This document shows, piece after piece, positions 51,979-62,319 of a stretch of DNA of 64,000 bases (positions are counted from its first letter, which is position 1; each line of letters begins with the position of its first letter). This DNA is from Spirosoma endbachense (lineage in GTDB: Bacteria > Bacteroidota > Bacteroidia > Cytophagales > Spirosomataceae): NCBI RefSeq assembly GCF_010233585.1, contig NZ_CP045997.1:5461284-5525283 (forward strand), read 5' to 3'. Both the position numbers and the translations under genes were made by a program. Below the pieces are notes generated by a model. The model was not told the DNA's origin and made no database searches. It saw only the letters and a list, made by a program, of their open reading frames with translations.

Positions 51979-53622
51979 ATGAAAAAGATACATATAATAG
52001 TTGCTACGCTGTTGCTGGGTTTTGCAACGTCCTGTAAAGAACAACTGGACGTAAAAAACCCGAACCAGCCGACGGTGAGCAGTGCCAATACGGAAACAGG
52101 TATCCTTAACTTAGCCCAGGGAGCCGCCTACATTAACGGGGCCAAAGAAATCAAGACCGACTTATACGACGGTATTCCCGGCTATTTCTGGTCGGGTGCT
52201 GTTGGCTTCCATGAACTGATGGGTGATGCCATTGGCGAAGAAGCTGCCAACCAGTTCGGTAACCAGATTGGAGCGCCCGATTATGTGATTCTGGACGATG
52301 CCTCGAAAGTGCTGAATCCGAATGCGCCTAATACGCAGTATGCCCTGATTCGTCAGGCCAACGTCAACGCCAACCAGGGATCAAATCCGCTATTTCATGA
52401 ATGGTGGTATATGTACTCCCTGAATAGTCAGATGAATAAAGTGCTTCTACTGGCAGATCAGGTTGCGTTTACAGGTGATGCTAAAGTCAAGAAAGCAACG
52501 ATTCAGGCATGGGCTTACTGGTGGAAAGGATTCGCTTATTCGCGTTTGGGGTCTATCTATTACGCTGGCGTTATCAACAATGAGGCTAATGGCACCAATG
52601 CCAACTTTGTAGCGAAAGAAAAGCTGATCGATGAAGCCAACGCTAATCTGGATAAAGCGGCTGCGTTACTGACTGCCAGTTCGACCGACTATACCGCCGT
52701 GATGACGCAGCTTATTCCTTCGTTTAATCAGGTGGGTAAAGGTGGAGTGCTGACTCCAGATATGTGGAAGCGTTCGATCAATACGCTGAAAGCACGTAAC
52801 CTGCTGGTAAACACGCCATCGAAGACCATGACAGCTGCCCAATGGGCGCAGGTGCTAACGCTAACTACAGATGGAACAGGGGCAACCGATAACGTATTTA
52901 CGGGCCGATCGAACCAAAACGGTGATTTTCTGTCTCCACAAACCGGCACGGTAGCGGCCAAAGCGACCGGCGATCCGGCGGGTGGCGCAACCTACAAAAT
53001 CAGCGAACGGTTGATTCAGGATTTCAAAACGGGCGATCAGCGCCTGGCGAATAACTTCACCCAGCGGGCCACTCCCTGGATTGGCGAAAGCAGCCGGGGC
53101 AATGCCTTTAACACCCGTTGGGCATTAGTGGATGGGGGCAAGAAAATGGCCGGTGTTATTACGCTGAGTGATCGGGCACCCGGTGCTACGGAACTGTATC
53201 TGGCGGGTAGCTACGAAGAGAATGAACTCATGAAAGCTGAAGCCCTGATCAATACCGGCAAGATTGAGGATGGTCTGAAATCGATCGATGCGGTTCGGAA
53301 AGCCGAGGGAGCCGGAGTAGCTGCAGTAGCAGGTACAGGCCTAACGGCCGATCAGGCTAAAGAGGAACTCCGTCGCGAACGCCGGGTAGGTCTGGCATTC
53401 CGTGGATTATCGTTCTACGATGCCCGCCGGTGGGGTGTTATCGACGACGTATCGAAAGGTGGTGGCCGTAAAGGGGCGGTGATTGTGGATAAAACCGGTA
53501 AAATAAGCACCAACGGAACCATCAATTACAATTTCCTTGATTACTGGGATGTGCCTGATAATGAACTGGTTTACAACAAGCCAGCTTCAGGCAGCGCTCC
53601 AACGACCAATCCGAAGCAATAA
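51979..53622 (+). CDS. SusD/RagB lipoprotein (locus 2)
   Basis: 547 residues. Lipoprotein signal (TLLLGFATSC), DVKNPNQPTVSSANTE near the start, TPR-like helical pairs (WAYWWKGFAYSRLGSIYYAG), and a C-terminal SusD motif ELRRERRVGLAFRGLSFYDA, which is typical of the RagB/SusD C-terminal region. Anchored in the outer membrane, it presents ligand to the SusC of the same locus. Followed by a strong terminator at 53656..53696. Confidence 0.94.
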   Translation: MKKIHIIVATLLLGFATSCKEQLDVKNPNQPTVSSANTETGILNLAQGAAYINGAKEIKTDLYDGIPGYFWSGAVGFHELMGDAIGEEAANQFGNQIGAPDYVILDDASKVLNPNAPNTQYALIRQANVNANQGSNPLFHEWWYMYSLNSQMNKVLLLADQVAFTGDAKVKKATIQAWAYWWKGFAYSRLGSIYYAGVINNEANGTNANFVAKEKLIDEANANLDKAAALLTASSTDYTAVMTQLIPSFNQVGKGGVLTPDMWKRSINTLKARNLLVNTPSKTMTAAQWAQVLTLTTDGTGATDNVFTGRSNQNGDFLSPQTGTVAAKATGDPAGGATYKISERLIQDFKTGDQRLANNFTQRATPWIGESSRGNAFNTRWALVDGGKKMAGVITLSDRAPGATELYLAGSYEENELMKAEALINTGKIEDGLKSIDAVRKAEGAGVAAVAGTGLTADQAKEELRRERRVGLAFRGLSFYDARRWGVIDDVSKGGGRKGAVIVDKTGKISTNGTINYNFLDYWDVPDNELVYNKPASGSAPTTNPKQ

Positions 53623-53655
53623 GGCATGGATTCGTAGAGCGTAAAAATGATTGGC

Positions 53656-53696
53656 AAGAGAGAGATGCTACTACCCTGGAAGCATCTCTCTTTTAT
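53656..53696 (+). terminator. terminator of SusC locus 2
   Basis: AAGAGAGAGATGCT / AGCATCTCTCTTTT with an 11-nt loop, then ATTTG. Clear end of the locus 2 unit. The following 215 bases up to the next ATG hold no gene and no clear promoter match. Confidence 0.85.
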
Positions 53697-53912
53697 TTGC
53701 TGGCAACGATATAGATAAAATTAGCGTACTATATTTAGGAGCAATTGCAACCGGGTCGATAAAATAGATATAGGCAGTTTACCTATGGATTTATACGACG
53801 AAATCAATTTTTTCGTTAAAAGCGGTAGCATCCTGATGGATTTTCAGTACATTGTTTTGCCGTCTAGTAAAGTTTCTACCCTAAAAGATTTTGCCTGGAT
53901 TCTAATCTATAC

Positions 53913-56900
53913 ATGAGGAACTATTACAGTATTATTTGCGGAGTCTTGTTGGCTATACTGCCCATGAGGCTATTGGCTCAGGGCCAGCGTATAACCGGTA
54001 GAGTAACATCAGCGCAGGATGGGCTCCCGATACCCGGTGTCAATATTCAGGTTAAGGGTACAACCACTGGCGCCAGTTCCGATGCTAATGGGAACTATAG
54101 CATTACCGCTCCGGGAGGCACGGCAGTTCTGGTACTGACCTCCATTGGTCTGGTAACACAGGAGATCTCTGTTGGCAATCGTACGGTGGTCAATGTACAG
54201 ATGCAGGAAGCTATCAATGAGCTGGCTCAGGTGGTTGTAACGGGTTACAATACGACCCAGCGGAAAGATATTACCGGTTCTATTGCTTCTGTCTCTCCCG
54301 ATAAATTCAAAGATATTCCGGTCGCCAGCCTCGATCAGGCATTACAGGGGCAGGCGGCTGGTGTGCAGGTGTCGCAGTCGTCGGGTACGCCTGGTGGCGG
54401 CCTAACGGTGCGCATACGCGGCAACACGTCAATTTCGGCCAGTAACCGGCCTTTGTTCATTGTCGACGGGGTTCCTGTTGAAGATGGTAACCTGACCGGC
54501 CGCGATTTTGGTGGCCAGCAGGACAATGCGTTTTCGCTCTTCAACGCCAATGATATCGAATCCATTGAGGTGTTGAAAGATGCTTCTGCAAAAGCGATCT
54601 ACGGCTCCAGGGCTGCCAATGGTGTGGTACTTGTGACGACCAAACGGGGCAAATCGAATCAGAAAACGGGTTTCACTATCGATGTCCAGCGGGGTATGAC
54701 CGACGTTGTCCGGCGGCCCGATTTGCTGAACTCGACAGAATTGCTGGATTTGCAGCGGGAAGCTGTTACCAATGCCGGCCTTGATCCCGATAAATTAGGT
54801 CTGGTCAAGGGTGTTACCGACGGCATCAGTACCGACTGGGTCGATGCTGTTCTGCGAAAAGGCGTTTACCAGCAGTACCAGCTGTCGACGCAGGGGGGTA
54901 ATGATAAGACTCAGTTCTACCTTAGTGGAAGCTACCGCGATGAGCAGGGCGTTCAGATCAATAACCAGTTTACCCGCTATACCGGTCAGTTCAAGTTCGA
55001 TCATAAAGCAACGCAGAAACTTTCATTCGGAACAAACATGACCTTGTCGCGGGCGTTCAACAAGCGCGTTAAGGGCGACAATTTTCTGGATGGGGTCTAT
55101 TCGGGAGCTATGAAAAGCTTACCCTATTACGCCCCCTACAATGACCAGGGAAAACTGACCGTTCCTAACGATCCCGATTACCCTGGTTTTCCGAACTTTA
55201 ACCCGCTGGCGCAGGCTGTTCTGCCCCGCTTCAATACGCTTACGGTTAAACTGCTTGCCGGTTTATACGCCGAATACGAAATTATTCAGAACCTGCGCTT
55301 CCGCTCGAAAGTCAGTATCGACTATAACAACGTAACGGAAGACAACTTTGAGCCATCGACAACCGCTATCGGGGGCTTTCTGGCCAGCGTTGGCGGTCAG
55401 GGTTATGGTGATTTCAGTAACTCGACACTCTCGACCCTGATCAATACGAATACACTGAATTATAGTTTTCAGGTAGCCGAAAAACATCGATTCAATGCGT
55501 TGGCCGGACTTGAGATATTACAGCGCACCGAGCGTTCGGGTAATGTTCAGGGGCGCCTGTTCCCAAGCGATGATTTTACGTACATTACCTCTGCCGGTAT
55601 TGTTGATCAGGGTACATCCAATATTGTCAATAACAGTCTGCTATCGACCTTTGGCGAAGTTCGCTATGATTACGACGAAAAATATCTGGCCACCATCACG
55701 GCCCGTTACGATGGTTCGTCGCGGTTTGGCCAGAGTAAGCGGTTTGGCGCATTCCCTTCTCTGTCACTGGCCTGGCGTGTTTCCAGCGAGCATTTTATGG
55801 AGAATTTTCGTTTCCTGAGCGATCTCAAGTTACGGGCCAGCTTCGGTTACACGGGAAATGAACGTATTGGCGACTATCAGTTTCTGGGCACCTGGGCGTC
55901 AACCACCTATAGCGGAGCAACGGGCGTAGGGCCATCGGCATTAGCTAACCCGCTGCTGCAATGGGAGCGCACCCGCGAAGCAAACGTTGGTTTGGATGCC
56001 TCGTTTTTTAGCGGCCGTCTTAACGTAACGATCGATGCCTATGATAACCTGACCGACAAGCTTCTTTTTGCGCAACCCATTCCCCAGACCACCGGCTTCA
56101 GTACCGTACAGGGTAATATCGGTAAGGTAAGCAACCGGGGTGTAGAATTGACAATTTCGACCGTAAACATCAATAAAGCGGTTCGCTGGAGTACCGATTT
56201 GAACCTGTCGCACAACGAAAATAAGGTCGTTGAACTGGCTAGTACCGAGCCGTTGTTCCGAGGTTATACCGGAAATGGAGTCGGAGGTACCAATGTCATT
56301 GTGCAGGGGCAACCTTTGGGAACATTTTGGGGTCTGAAATTCCTGGGCGTGGACCCCGCCACGGGTAATTCGATCTACAACGATAAAAACGGTGACGGAC
56401 GCATCTCGCCTGATGATGGTCAGGTAATTGGTAATGCTCAACCGAAACTGTATGGTGGATTGACCAACCGTATTTCCTGGAAAGGTATCGATGTGAGTGC
56501 CCTGTTACAGTTCTCGTACGGCAATAGCATCCTGAATCTTTCGAACTCTACACTGGTGAATACGGGTGCCGATATTCAGAATAACCAGTCCCGGCAGGCC
56601 TTGAAGCGCTGGCGTAAAGAAGGCGATATTACCAGTGTTCCGAAGTATGTGTATCAGGATACGTACAATAACTATTTGAGTAGTCGGTTTCTGGAAGATG
56701 GATCGTACCTGCGTTTGAAAAACGTATCGCTGGGTTATAACTTCCCGAAAAAATGGATCAGTAAATATAAAGTTGGCAATGCCCGACTCTATGCCTCTGC
56801 CACGAACCTCCTGACCTGGACGCGATATTCGGGTGCTGATCCGGAAGTTAGCACCCTCGATGGGTCAACGTCTGCACAGGGTATCGACTTTTTTACCTTC

Positions 56901-56945
56901 CCACAGGTAAAAACTGTGTTGGTCGGATTAACACTCACTTTCTAA
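53913..56945 (+). CDS. SusC/RagA TonB-linked outer-membrane protein (locus 3)
   Basis: 1010 residues. Signal peptide (GVLLAILPMRLLAQ), carboxypeptidase-like domain VNIQVKGTTTGASSDANGNY, plug with GNTSISASNRPLFIVDGVPV and IYGSRAANGVVLVTTKRGK, barrel ending KTVLVGLTLTF. It belongs to a different SusC subgroup from the first two. First gene of a five-gene unit with a SusD, two lipoproteins and a secreted metalloprotease, which together suggest a peptide or protein-derived substrate; that is inference. Confidence 0.95.
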   Translation: MRNYYSIICGVLLAILPMRLLAQGQRITGRVTSAQDGLPIPGVNIQVKGTTTGASSDANGNYSITAPGGTAVLVLTSIGLVTQEISVGNRTVVNVQMQEAINELAQVVVTGYNTTQRKDITGSIASVSPDKFKDIPVASLDQALQGQAAGVQVSQSSGTPGGGLTVRIRGNTSISASNRPLFIVDGVPVEDGNLTGRDFGGQQDNAFSLFNANDIESIEVLKDASAKAIYGSRAANGVVLVTTKRGKSNQKTGFTIDVQRGMTDVVRRPDLLNSTELLDLQREAVTNAGLDPDKLGLVKGVTDGISTDWVDAVLRKGVYQQYQLSTQGGNDKTQFYLSGSYRDEQGVQINNQFTRYTGQFKFDHKATQKLSFGTNMTLSRAFNKRVKGDNFLDGVYSGAMKSLPYYAPYNDQGKLTVPNDPDYPGFPNFNPLAQAVLPRFNTLTVKLLAGLYAEYEIIQNLRFRSKVSIDYNNVTEDNFEPSTTAIGGFLASVGGQGYGDFSNSTLSTLINTNTLNYSFQVAEKHRFNALAGLEILQRTERSGNVQGRLFPSDDFTYITSAGIVDQGTSNIVNNSLLSTFGEVRYDYDEKYLATITARYDGSSRFGQSKRFGAFPSLSLAWRVSSEHFMENFRFLSDLKLRASFGYTGNERIGDYQFLGTWASTTYSGATGVGPSALANPLLQWERTREANVGLDASFFSGRLNVTIDAYDNLTDKLLFAQPIPQTTGFSTVQGNIGKVSNRGVELTISTVNINKAVRWSTDLNLSHNENKVVELASTEPLFRGYTGNGVGGTNVIVQGQPLGTFWGLKFLGVDPATGNSIYNDKNGDGRISPDDGQVIGNAQPKLYGGLTNRISWKGIDVSALLQFSYGNSILNLSNSTLVNTGADIQNNQSRQALKRWRKEGDITSVPKYVYQDTYNNYLSSRFLEDGSYLRLKNVSLGYNFPKKWISKYKVGNARLYASATNLLTWTRYSGADPEVSTLDGSTSAQGIDFFTFPQVKTVLVGLTLTF

Positions 56946-56980
56946 TTCGCATGGCTTCGACAGGTAGCGCAACGTTCAAT

Positions 56981-58354
56981 ATGATTCGCTTCGTACGATA
57001 TAGTTTAGTAATAGCAATGCTTGGTTTAGCCTCCTGTGAGCAGGTGCTAAACAAGGAACCCGTGGCTCTGTTAGTTGACGATCTGGTACTTAACGAGCCA
57101 AACGACGTACAACCCGTCCGGATCGGCTTATACAGTGCTTTCCGGGGAATGGCGTCGCCTAACATGATTGCCGGTGACTTTACAGCTGATTACATTCAGC
57201 ACAATGGAACCTTCACCGATTATCGGGAACTGGGAACGAAGCAGATTACAGCGACCAATGGGGCCATCGACGCTTTATGGGGTGGTCTTTACAACACGAT
57301 TTACATCGCCAATTTTATTCAGGAAAAGCTGCCACTGGTGAGTGGCGTTTCTGAGGCCACACGTAAACAGGTAACGGCAGAAGCCAAGTTTATGCGCGGG
57401 TGGGCTAACTTTATTGGCGCATACACTTACGGCGATATTCCGAATGTAACGACTACAGATCAGCCTACGAACCGGAACATCGCCAGAACAGCCAAGGCAG
57501 ATATCCTGACCGCCGTGCTGGCAGACTATAAGGCCGCATTAACCGATTTGCCTTCCGTAGCATCCGGGTCTACGGATGTAACGACCAATGCCACCTACAT
57601 GAATAAGATCAACTGTCAGGCAGCGATGGCCCGTTATTATCTGTATATGAAAAACTGGGCACTGGCCGAACAAACGGCTACCACTGTGATTGGTTCAGGC
57701 GTGTATACGTTGCAAACCAATTATTCAGATCTGGTGCTCAGAGATTTTACGGCTGAATCGATTCTTGAAGTTGGTTATAACCTGTCTGATGATCCCGGTA
57801 CGGGCAATTTTAGCTTAAATAACCTGTTTGTAAGCCGTCGGGAGGTCATTCCTTCCAATCAGGTTGTGGCCGCGCTTAACTCGACGGAGTCGGGTACGCG
57901 TAATTCCACAATCGGATTTAGCATTCAGAATCTAAAAGGCAACGACAATGGCTGGACCGTGCTTAAGTACGGCACCGCTTCAGAAGATAATAACAATATT
58001 GTCTTGATTCGGCTTGCCGAGATGTACCTGATTCGCGCCGAAGCACGTGCTCAGCAGGGAAAACTGACGGGAGCGAATGGGGCTGTTGCCGATCTGAACG
58101 TATTGCGGACTCGTGCCAAAGCACCCGCCGTTTCAGTTACGGCTCAGGCCGATGTATTGCTGGCCGTTGAGCGGGAGCGCGTGTATGAACTGGCTTTTGA
58201 AGGACAACGCTGGTACGATCTGGTTCGGACGGCACGCGCACAAGCGGTTATGTCGGCCTTTTCGCCAAACTGGAACAGCCGTTATGAAGTCTGGCCAATT
58301 CCACAGCGCGAAATCCAGCAAAACCCAAGCCTGAAACAAAATACCGGTTATTAG
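56981..58354 (+). CDS. SusD/RagB lipoprotein (locus 3)
   Basis: 457 residues from ATG 56981; an ATG at 56951, 5 nt after the SusC stop, is also possible, but the later one begins a proper lipoprotein signal (MIRFVRYSLVIAMLGLASC). SusD marks: EPVALLVDDLVLNEPNDVQ, helical TPR-like repeats, MARYYLYMKNWALAEQTATT, and the C-terminal RERVYELAFEGQRWYDLVRT. Outer-membrane ligand-binding partner of the SusC just upstream. No Shine-Dalgarno signal distinguishes the two starts. Confidence 0.9.
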   Translation: MIRFVRYSLVIAMLGLASCEQVLNKEPVALLVDDLVLNEPNDVQPVRIGLYSAFRGMASPNMIAGDFTADYIQHNGTFTDYRELGTKQITATNGAIDALWGGLYNTIYIANFIQEKLPLVSGVSEATRKQVTAEAKFMRGWANFIGAYTYGDIPNVTTTDQPTNRNIARTAKADILTAVLADYKAALTDLPSVASGSTDVTTNATYMNKINCQAAMARYYLYMKNWALAEQTATTVIGSGVYTLQTNYSDLVLRDFTAESILEVGYNLSDDPGTGNFSLNNLFVSRREVIPSNQVVAALNSTESGTRNSTIGFSIQNLKGNDNGWTVLKYGTASEDNNNIVLIRLAEMYLIRAEARAQQGKLTGANGAVADLNVLRTRAKAPAVSVTAQADVLLAVERERVYELAFEGQRWYDLVRTARAQAVMSAFSPNWNSRYEVWPIPQREIQQNPSLKQNTGY

Positions 58355-58383
58355 CAGAACATTGATTCAGTGGAAGCTACAAA

Positions 58384-59310
58384 ATGAAAGATCAAACTAC
58401 TTATAAACAATCCGGTCTGGAAAGACTAAATCCAGGCAGGCAGTGGTTAATCACCCTGCTGCTCGTTGTGGTCGTTGGCTGGATTGCAGGCGCCTGTCAG
58501 GAGGAAGACGTAAACCGCACCTTTGAGGGGCCGTATTTTGTTCGGTTTACCGATTCAACGCTGACTTATAAGGAAAGCTACAGCAAGCCCATTGCGGTGC
58601 GGGTACATAACGTTGGGCCGATCCTGAACCAGCCGATCACGGTCAATTACACCGTTAGCGGCACAGCTCGCGAAGGAAAAGATTATACCATTGTTGGTAC
58701 GAAAGGAACGGTTATTATACCCGCCAATAAGAGCTTCGGGGAAATCTCGGTACAGTTGATCAACAATGCCAACAATATTCTGGATTCGCAATCGCTTACG
58801 TTTGCCCTGACGGGTGTTCAGCCCAGTTCGTTGCAGGTTGGGTTTGGTACTGGAGAAGTGCCACTCGGTAAAACATTCACCCTGACCATTAAAGATGATT
58901 GCCTGTTTGGTGGAACCTATACGGGAAGTGGTGTTGTAGCCGGACAAAAGGCAACGGCGTCGGGCATAGAAATAACCAGTACCGATTGTAAGCTGTACAC
59001 CCTGAGCAACTGGAATATTGGGCTGATCAATTACGTGGTGGTTGGCAATAGTACGCTGTTTGGCTTTAATGCTGACAAACCAACGTTAACCTTTACCGAT
59101 AATGGTGATAATTCACTGACGGTTCCGGCACAGAGCAATGCGGCTCTCGGTACAAATGGTTCGCTTAGTGGCAGTGGTGCCTGGAATCCCCGCAATCGCC
59201 AGATCACATTGAATCTTCAGGCAAAAGTTCGAATTCAAATGGTTCGTGACACCGTAACCACGTTTCGTGACACGACACTACTTTTTACCCAGACATACAC
59301 GCCCCAATAA
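58384..59310 (+). CDS. Calx-beta-like lipoprotein (locus 3)
   Basis: 308 residues. A long N-terminal leader (ERLNPGRQWLITLLLVVVVG) ends in GACQEED, a lipobox-type cysteine. Then a beta-sandwich with VNYTVSGTAREGKDYTIVGT and KGTVIIPANKSFGEISVQL, typical of Calx-beta/DUF4843-like domains, and a C-terminal beta-rich domain with CLFGGTYTGSGVVAG. It is 29 nt after SusD, in the same operon. Probably a surface ligand-binding lipoprotein working with SusCD. No catalytic residues. Confidence 0.78.
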   Translation: MKDQTTYKQSGLERLNPGRQWLITLLLVVVVGWIAGACQEEDVNRTFEGPYFVRFTDSTLTYKESYSKPIAVRVHNVGPILNQPITVNYTVSGTAREGKDYTIVGTKGTVIIPANKSFGEISVQLINNANNILDSQSLTFALTGVQPSSLQVGFGTGEVPLGKTFTLTIKDDCLFGGTYTGSGVVAGQKATASGIEITSTDCKLYTLSNWNIGLINYVVVGNSTLFGFNADKPTLTFTDNGDNSLTVPAQSNAALGTNGSLSGSGAWNPRNRQITLNLQAKVRIQMVRDTVTTFRDTTLLFTQTYTPQ

Positions 59311-59330
59311 TCTGACTAATACGCTGAATT

Positions 59331-59825
59331 ATGCGCCAATTTATACGCTTATTGCTGATTCCTGGTGTAGTCGGATGGCTGCTGGGAGGGTGTTCAGAGA
59401 AACTTGAACCCAAACCAACGACCTATAGCCAGTTGCTGACAGGTACTGATAAAAAAACCTGGAAGATGGTTTCTTTTCAGATTTTTGACGACGGTACTGG
59501 GTCCGGTGTGATACCAGTTAATCAAAGTGGTATAGATCCCTGTATTACCGACGATCTGCTTACTTTTTATGCCAATGCCGAACACAAACTGGAAGCAAGC
59601 GAAGGAGCCACCAAATGCGCAGCCAATGCGCCGGATATTTACCTGACTGATAGCTGGGATCTGGTCAATGCGAATGCAACCCTGGCGTTTTATATCCCTG
59701 TCCTGGATGGTAAGTATCTGGCAACACTTAAAACGCTGACGGCAAACGTTTTGACGATTGAGCTGTATTTTCAGGATATAAACGCCAGCTACCGGTTTAC
59801 GTTCAACTCTGTTACTACCAAATAG
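59331..59825 (+). CDS. lipocalin-like lipoprotein (locus 3)
   Basis: 164 residues. Lipoprotein signal (LLLIPGVVGWLLGGCSE), then TYSQLLTGTDKKTWKMVSFQ and DDLLTFYANAEHKLEASEG, ITIEL-type strands toward the end: an 8-strand lipocalin-like domain as in Bacteroidota DUF5004-type lipoproteins. 20 nt after the Calx-beta gene and 4 nt before the protease gene, so clearly in the operon. Function unknown. Confidence 0.72.
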   Translation: MRQFIRLLLIPGVVGWLLGGCSEKLEPKPTTYSQLLTGTDKKTWKMVSFQIFDDGTGSGVIPVNQSGIDPCITDDLLTFYANAEHKLEASEGATKCAANAPDIYLTDSWDLVNANATLAFYIPVLDGKYLATLKTLTANVLTIELYFQDINASYRFTFNSVTTK

Positions 59826-59829
59826 GCGT

Positions 59830-62199
59830 ATGTTTCGATTATTACTCTGCCTGTCAGCCGTTGTGATTCTTGGTCAATCCGTACAGGCGCAAACGTTGAA
59901 GTCAGGCCAGTGTGCGACTATGGAAATGGATAGTGCGCTTCGGGCCAGATTTCCGCAGCTCGGCACGCTCAACGATTTCGAACGGGAGTTGCAGCTCAAA
60001 ATGATTGAGATCAAGAAGCGCATGGCTTCCAGTCGGCAAACGGCAACGGTTATTACGATTCCGGTAGTTGTTCATATTGTGCATAATGGAGAACCTGTCG
60101 GTAGCGGGCGAAATCTTAGTGCCGCGCAGGTGCAGGCGCAGTTGGAAACGCTTAACGAAGATTACCGCCGGAAGGCCGGAACACCCGGTTTCAACAGTAA
60201 TGCGGTCGGAGCCGATATTGAAATTGAATTCTGCTCGGCTGTGGTTAACCCACAGGGCCAGAACATGGCCGAACCGGGTATTGATCGGTACAATGGCAAC
60301 CGGACTAACTGGAATACCAGTGATATTGATGGCGTATTGAAACCCAGTACTTACTGGAATCCCGATAAATATTACAACATCTGGGTTGTTGACCTGAATG
60401 AAGTCGTTGCGGGTGGTGGGCAATTGTTGGGGTACGCACAGTTTCCAAGTCAATCGAATCTGCCGGGTATACCCGCTGCCAGTCCGGCCAGCACCGATGG
60501 CGTAGTGATTGATTACCGTTCGTTTGGGAATGCCAGCAAAGGCAATTTCCCGACCATGCGGCCTACCTATAATCTGGGCCGTACACTAACCCACGAAACA
60601 GGCCACTGGCTGGGTCTGCGGCACATCTGGGGCGATGCCGCCTGTGGTGACGATTTCTGCGCCGATACGCCCCCACAGGCGTCGGCCAGTAGTGGATGCC
60701 CAACGGGCCGGGTCACTTGCGGAGGAGCCAACATGGTGCAGAACTATATGGACTACTCCAATGATGCCTGCATGAATATCTTCACGCTGAATCAAAAAGA
60801 CCGGATTCGGGCCGTTATGGAAATCAGCCCCCGCCGAAACAGTCTGCTGACCGCCAACGTGTGCGGTACGCAGGTGGCTACCCGACCTACATCGAACTTT
60901 CAGGCCAACACCCGAAAAGTACTACTCGGTGGTCAGGTGCGGTTCAGCGACCTGTCGGGTGGATTCCCGACCAAATGGGAATGGACCTTTGAAGGCGGTA
61001 CACCAGCTACTTCTACCGAACAAAATCCGACGGTTACCTATGCTCAGCCTGGCAAGTTCAAAGTAACACTCGTGACAACGAATGCAATTGGCCAGTCGGA
61101 CCCGCTGGTTCGTACCGAATATGTCGAAGTCCTGAATCAGGGACTTTGTGCCGAGGTTACCAACTTTAGTGGAACACCTACAGTGATACGGGAACCGGGC
61201 GGAACAGGCTATCTGGCCGGTCAGAACAGTAAAAAAGCGCAGGCCGTTTCCGAGTTTTTCGATAATTCGTTGAGTTATAATAACCTGGCTGGCGCATCGC
61301 TGAAATTTGGTGTGGCTAAAGCAGCCAAAGGAGCTTCTACCGAGTCGGTTGTAACGGTGACCGTCTGGAACGGTCGCGGTTTCCAGAATGGCCCCGGTGC
61401 TATTCTGGGTCAGAAAGATGTTCCACTCCGGGTCATTCTTGACGACGTAGCCAACAATCGCCCAACAACGGTAACGTTCGACAGGAACGTACCGCTTTTC
61501 GGATTGTCTTATCACATCGGTATTACGCTGCCCTACGCTGCCGGAGATACTGTTGCGCTCGTAACCTCTAAAAATGGTGAATCCTTATTTGCTACCGCCT
61601 GGCGGCAAAACCAGAAAGGTGACTGGCTTCGTTATGCCGATAGCCTGGGGATAAACGTTTCGCACAACATTACCGCCCGCATTGGCATGAAGCCGTCGGT
61701 ACAGGTAGCCTCCACTTCGGTATTTATCGATCCGGGGCAAACCGTTACGCTGAGCGCCACGGGAGCCAGCGTTTTTAACTGGACCGGTACGGGTCTGAAC
61801 ACAACCTTAGGGCCACAGGTCGTAGCACAGCCTACACAAACCACTTCCTATACGGTGTCTGGCTCGGGCGTGGACCTGTGTACAGCGCAGGCCGTTGTGC
61901 AGGTGTATGTGCGGGCGGGTACCGTAACGGCCAACAACCCACTGGTTGAACAGGCCCTCTCGGTAACACCTAACCCAAGCGATGGACAGATGACCGTCTC
62001 GTTCAGCAGTCCGCTCAAGGGCGCTTTGGTACTGGCCGTACGCAACCTGAATGGGGTTGAAATTGTCCGGCAGGCGCATCAGAAAACCGCCGATACCTTC
62101 GAGCAATCGCTTAATCTACAATCGGCCTCGGGCGGGGTTTACTTCGTGGAAGTCCGAATTGGCGATCAGGTGTTCAGGAAACGGGTCGTGAAGAATTAG
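59830..62199 (+). CDS. M43-family metalloprotease with PKD and T9SS domains
   Basis: 789 residues. Signal peptide (AVVILGQSVQAQ), propeptide with VITIPVVVHIVHNGEPVG, then a pappalysin/M43 zinc protease: HETGHWLGLRHIWGD (His255-His265, zinc ligands and the catalytic Glu256) and Met-turn NYMDYSNDACM (Met307). Then a PKD domain (TKWEWTFEGGTPATSTEQNP), an Ig-like stretch and a T9SS type A sorting domain (LSVTPNPSDGQMTVSFSSPL ... RKRVVKN). Secreted through T9SS and likely surface-held. It starts 4 nt after the lipoprotein stop, the last gene of locus 3, so its proteolysis is probably coupled to peptide uptake by the SusCD pair. Terminator immediately after. Confidence 0.92.
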   Translation: MFRLLLCLSAVVILGQSVQAQTLKSGQCATMEMDSALRARFPQLGTLNDFERELQLKMIEIKKRMASSRQTATVITIPVVVHIVHNGEPVGSGRNLSAAQVQAQLETLNEDYRRKAGTPGFNSNAVGADIEIEFCSAVVNPQGQNMAEPGIDRYNGNRTNWNTSDIDGVLKPSTYWNPDKYYNIWVVDLNEVVAGGGQLLGYAQFPSQSNLPGIPAASPASTDGVVIDYRSFGNASKGNFPTMRPTYNLGRTLTHETGHWLGLRHIWGDAACGDDFCADTPPQASASSGCPTGRVTCGGANMVQNYMDYSNDACMNIFTLNQKDRIRAVMEISPRRNSLLTANVCGTQVATRPTSNFQANTRKVLLGGQVRFSDLSGGFPTKWEWTFEGGTPATSTEQNPTVTYAQPGKFKVTLVTTNAIGQSDPLVRTEYVEVLNQGLCAEVTNFSGTPTVIREPGGTGYLAGQNSKKAQAVSEFFDNSLSYNNLAGASLKFGVAKAAKGASTESVVTVTVWNGRGFQNGPGAILGQKDVPLRVILDDVANNRPTTVTFDRNVPLFGLSYHIGITLPYAAGDTVALVTSKNGESLFATAWRQNQKGDWLRYADSLGINVSHNITARIGMKPSVQVASTSVFIDPGQTVTLSATGASVFNWTGTGLNTTLGPQVVAQPTQTTSYTVSGSGVDLCTAQAVVQVYVRAGTVTANNPLVEQALSVTPNPSDGQMTVSFSSPLKGALVLAVRNLNGVEIVRQAHQKTADTFEQSLNLQSASGGVYFVEVRIGDQVFRKRVVKN

Positions 62200-62201
62200 A
62201 A

Positions 62202-62249
62202 AATAAACCAAACGGAGCCGGATTAAAATCCGGCTCCGTTTGGTTTATT
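62202..62249 (+). terminator. terminator of SusC locus 3
   Basis: Perfect 22-nt arms (62202..62223 and 62228..62249), loop TAAA, rich in GC in the middle, ending GGTTTATTGTTTTG. One of the strongest hairpins in the window; two nt after the protease stop. Confidence 0.9.
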
Positions 62250-62319
62250 GTTTTGTGTTTAAAATTCGTAGAGCCGTTGTATAAAAAGTTAGGGCAGCTA
62301 GACAAGGCTGCCCCGTTAC

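Noticed and set aside
40461..53622. A starch-utilisation locus
   Set aside because: SusCD pairs are present, but no glycoside hydrolase or starch-binding gene is seen, so the substrate cannot be taken as starch.
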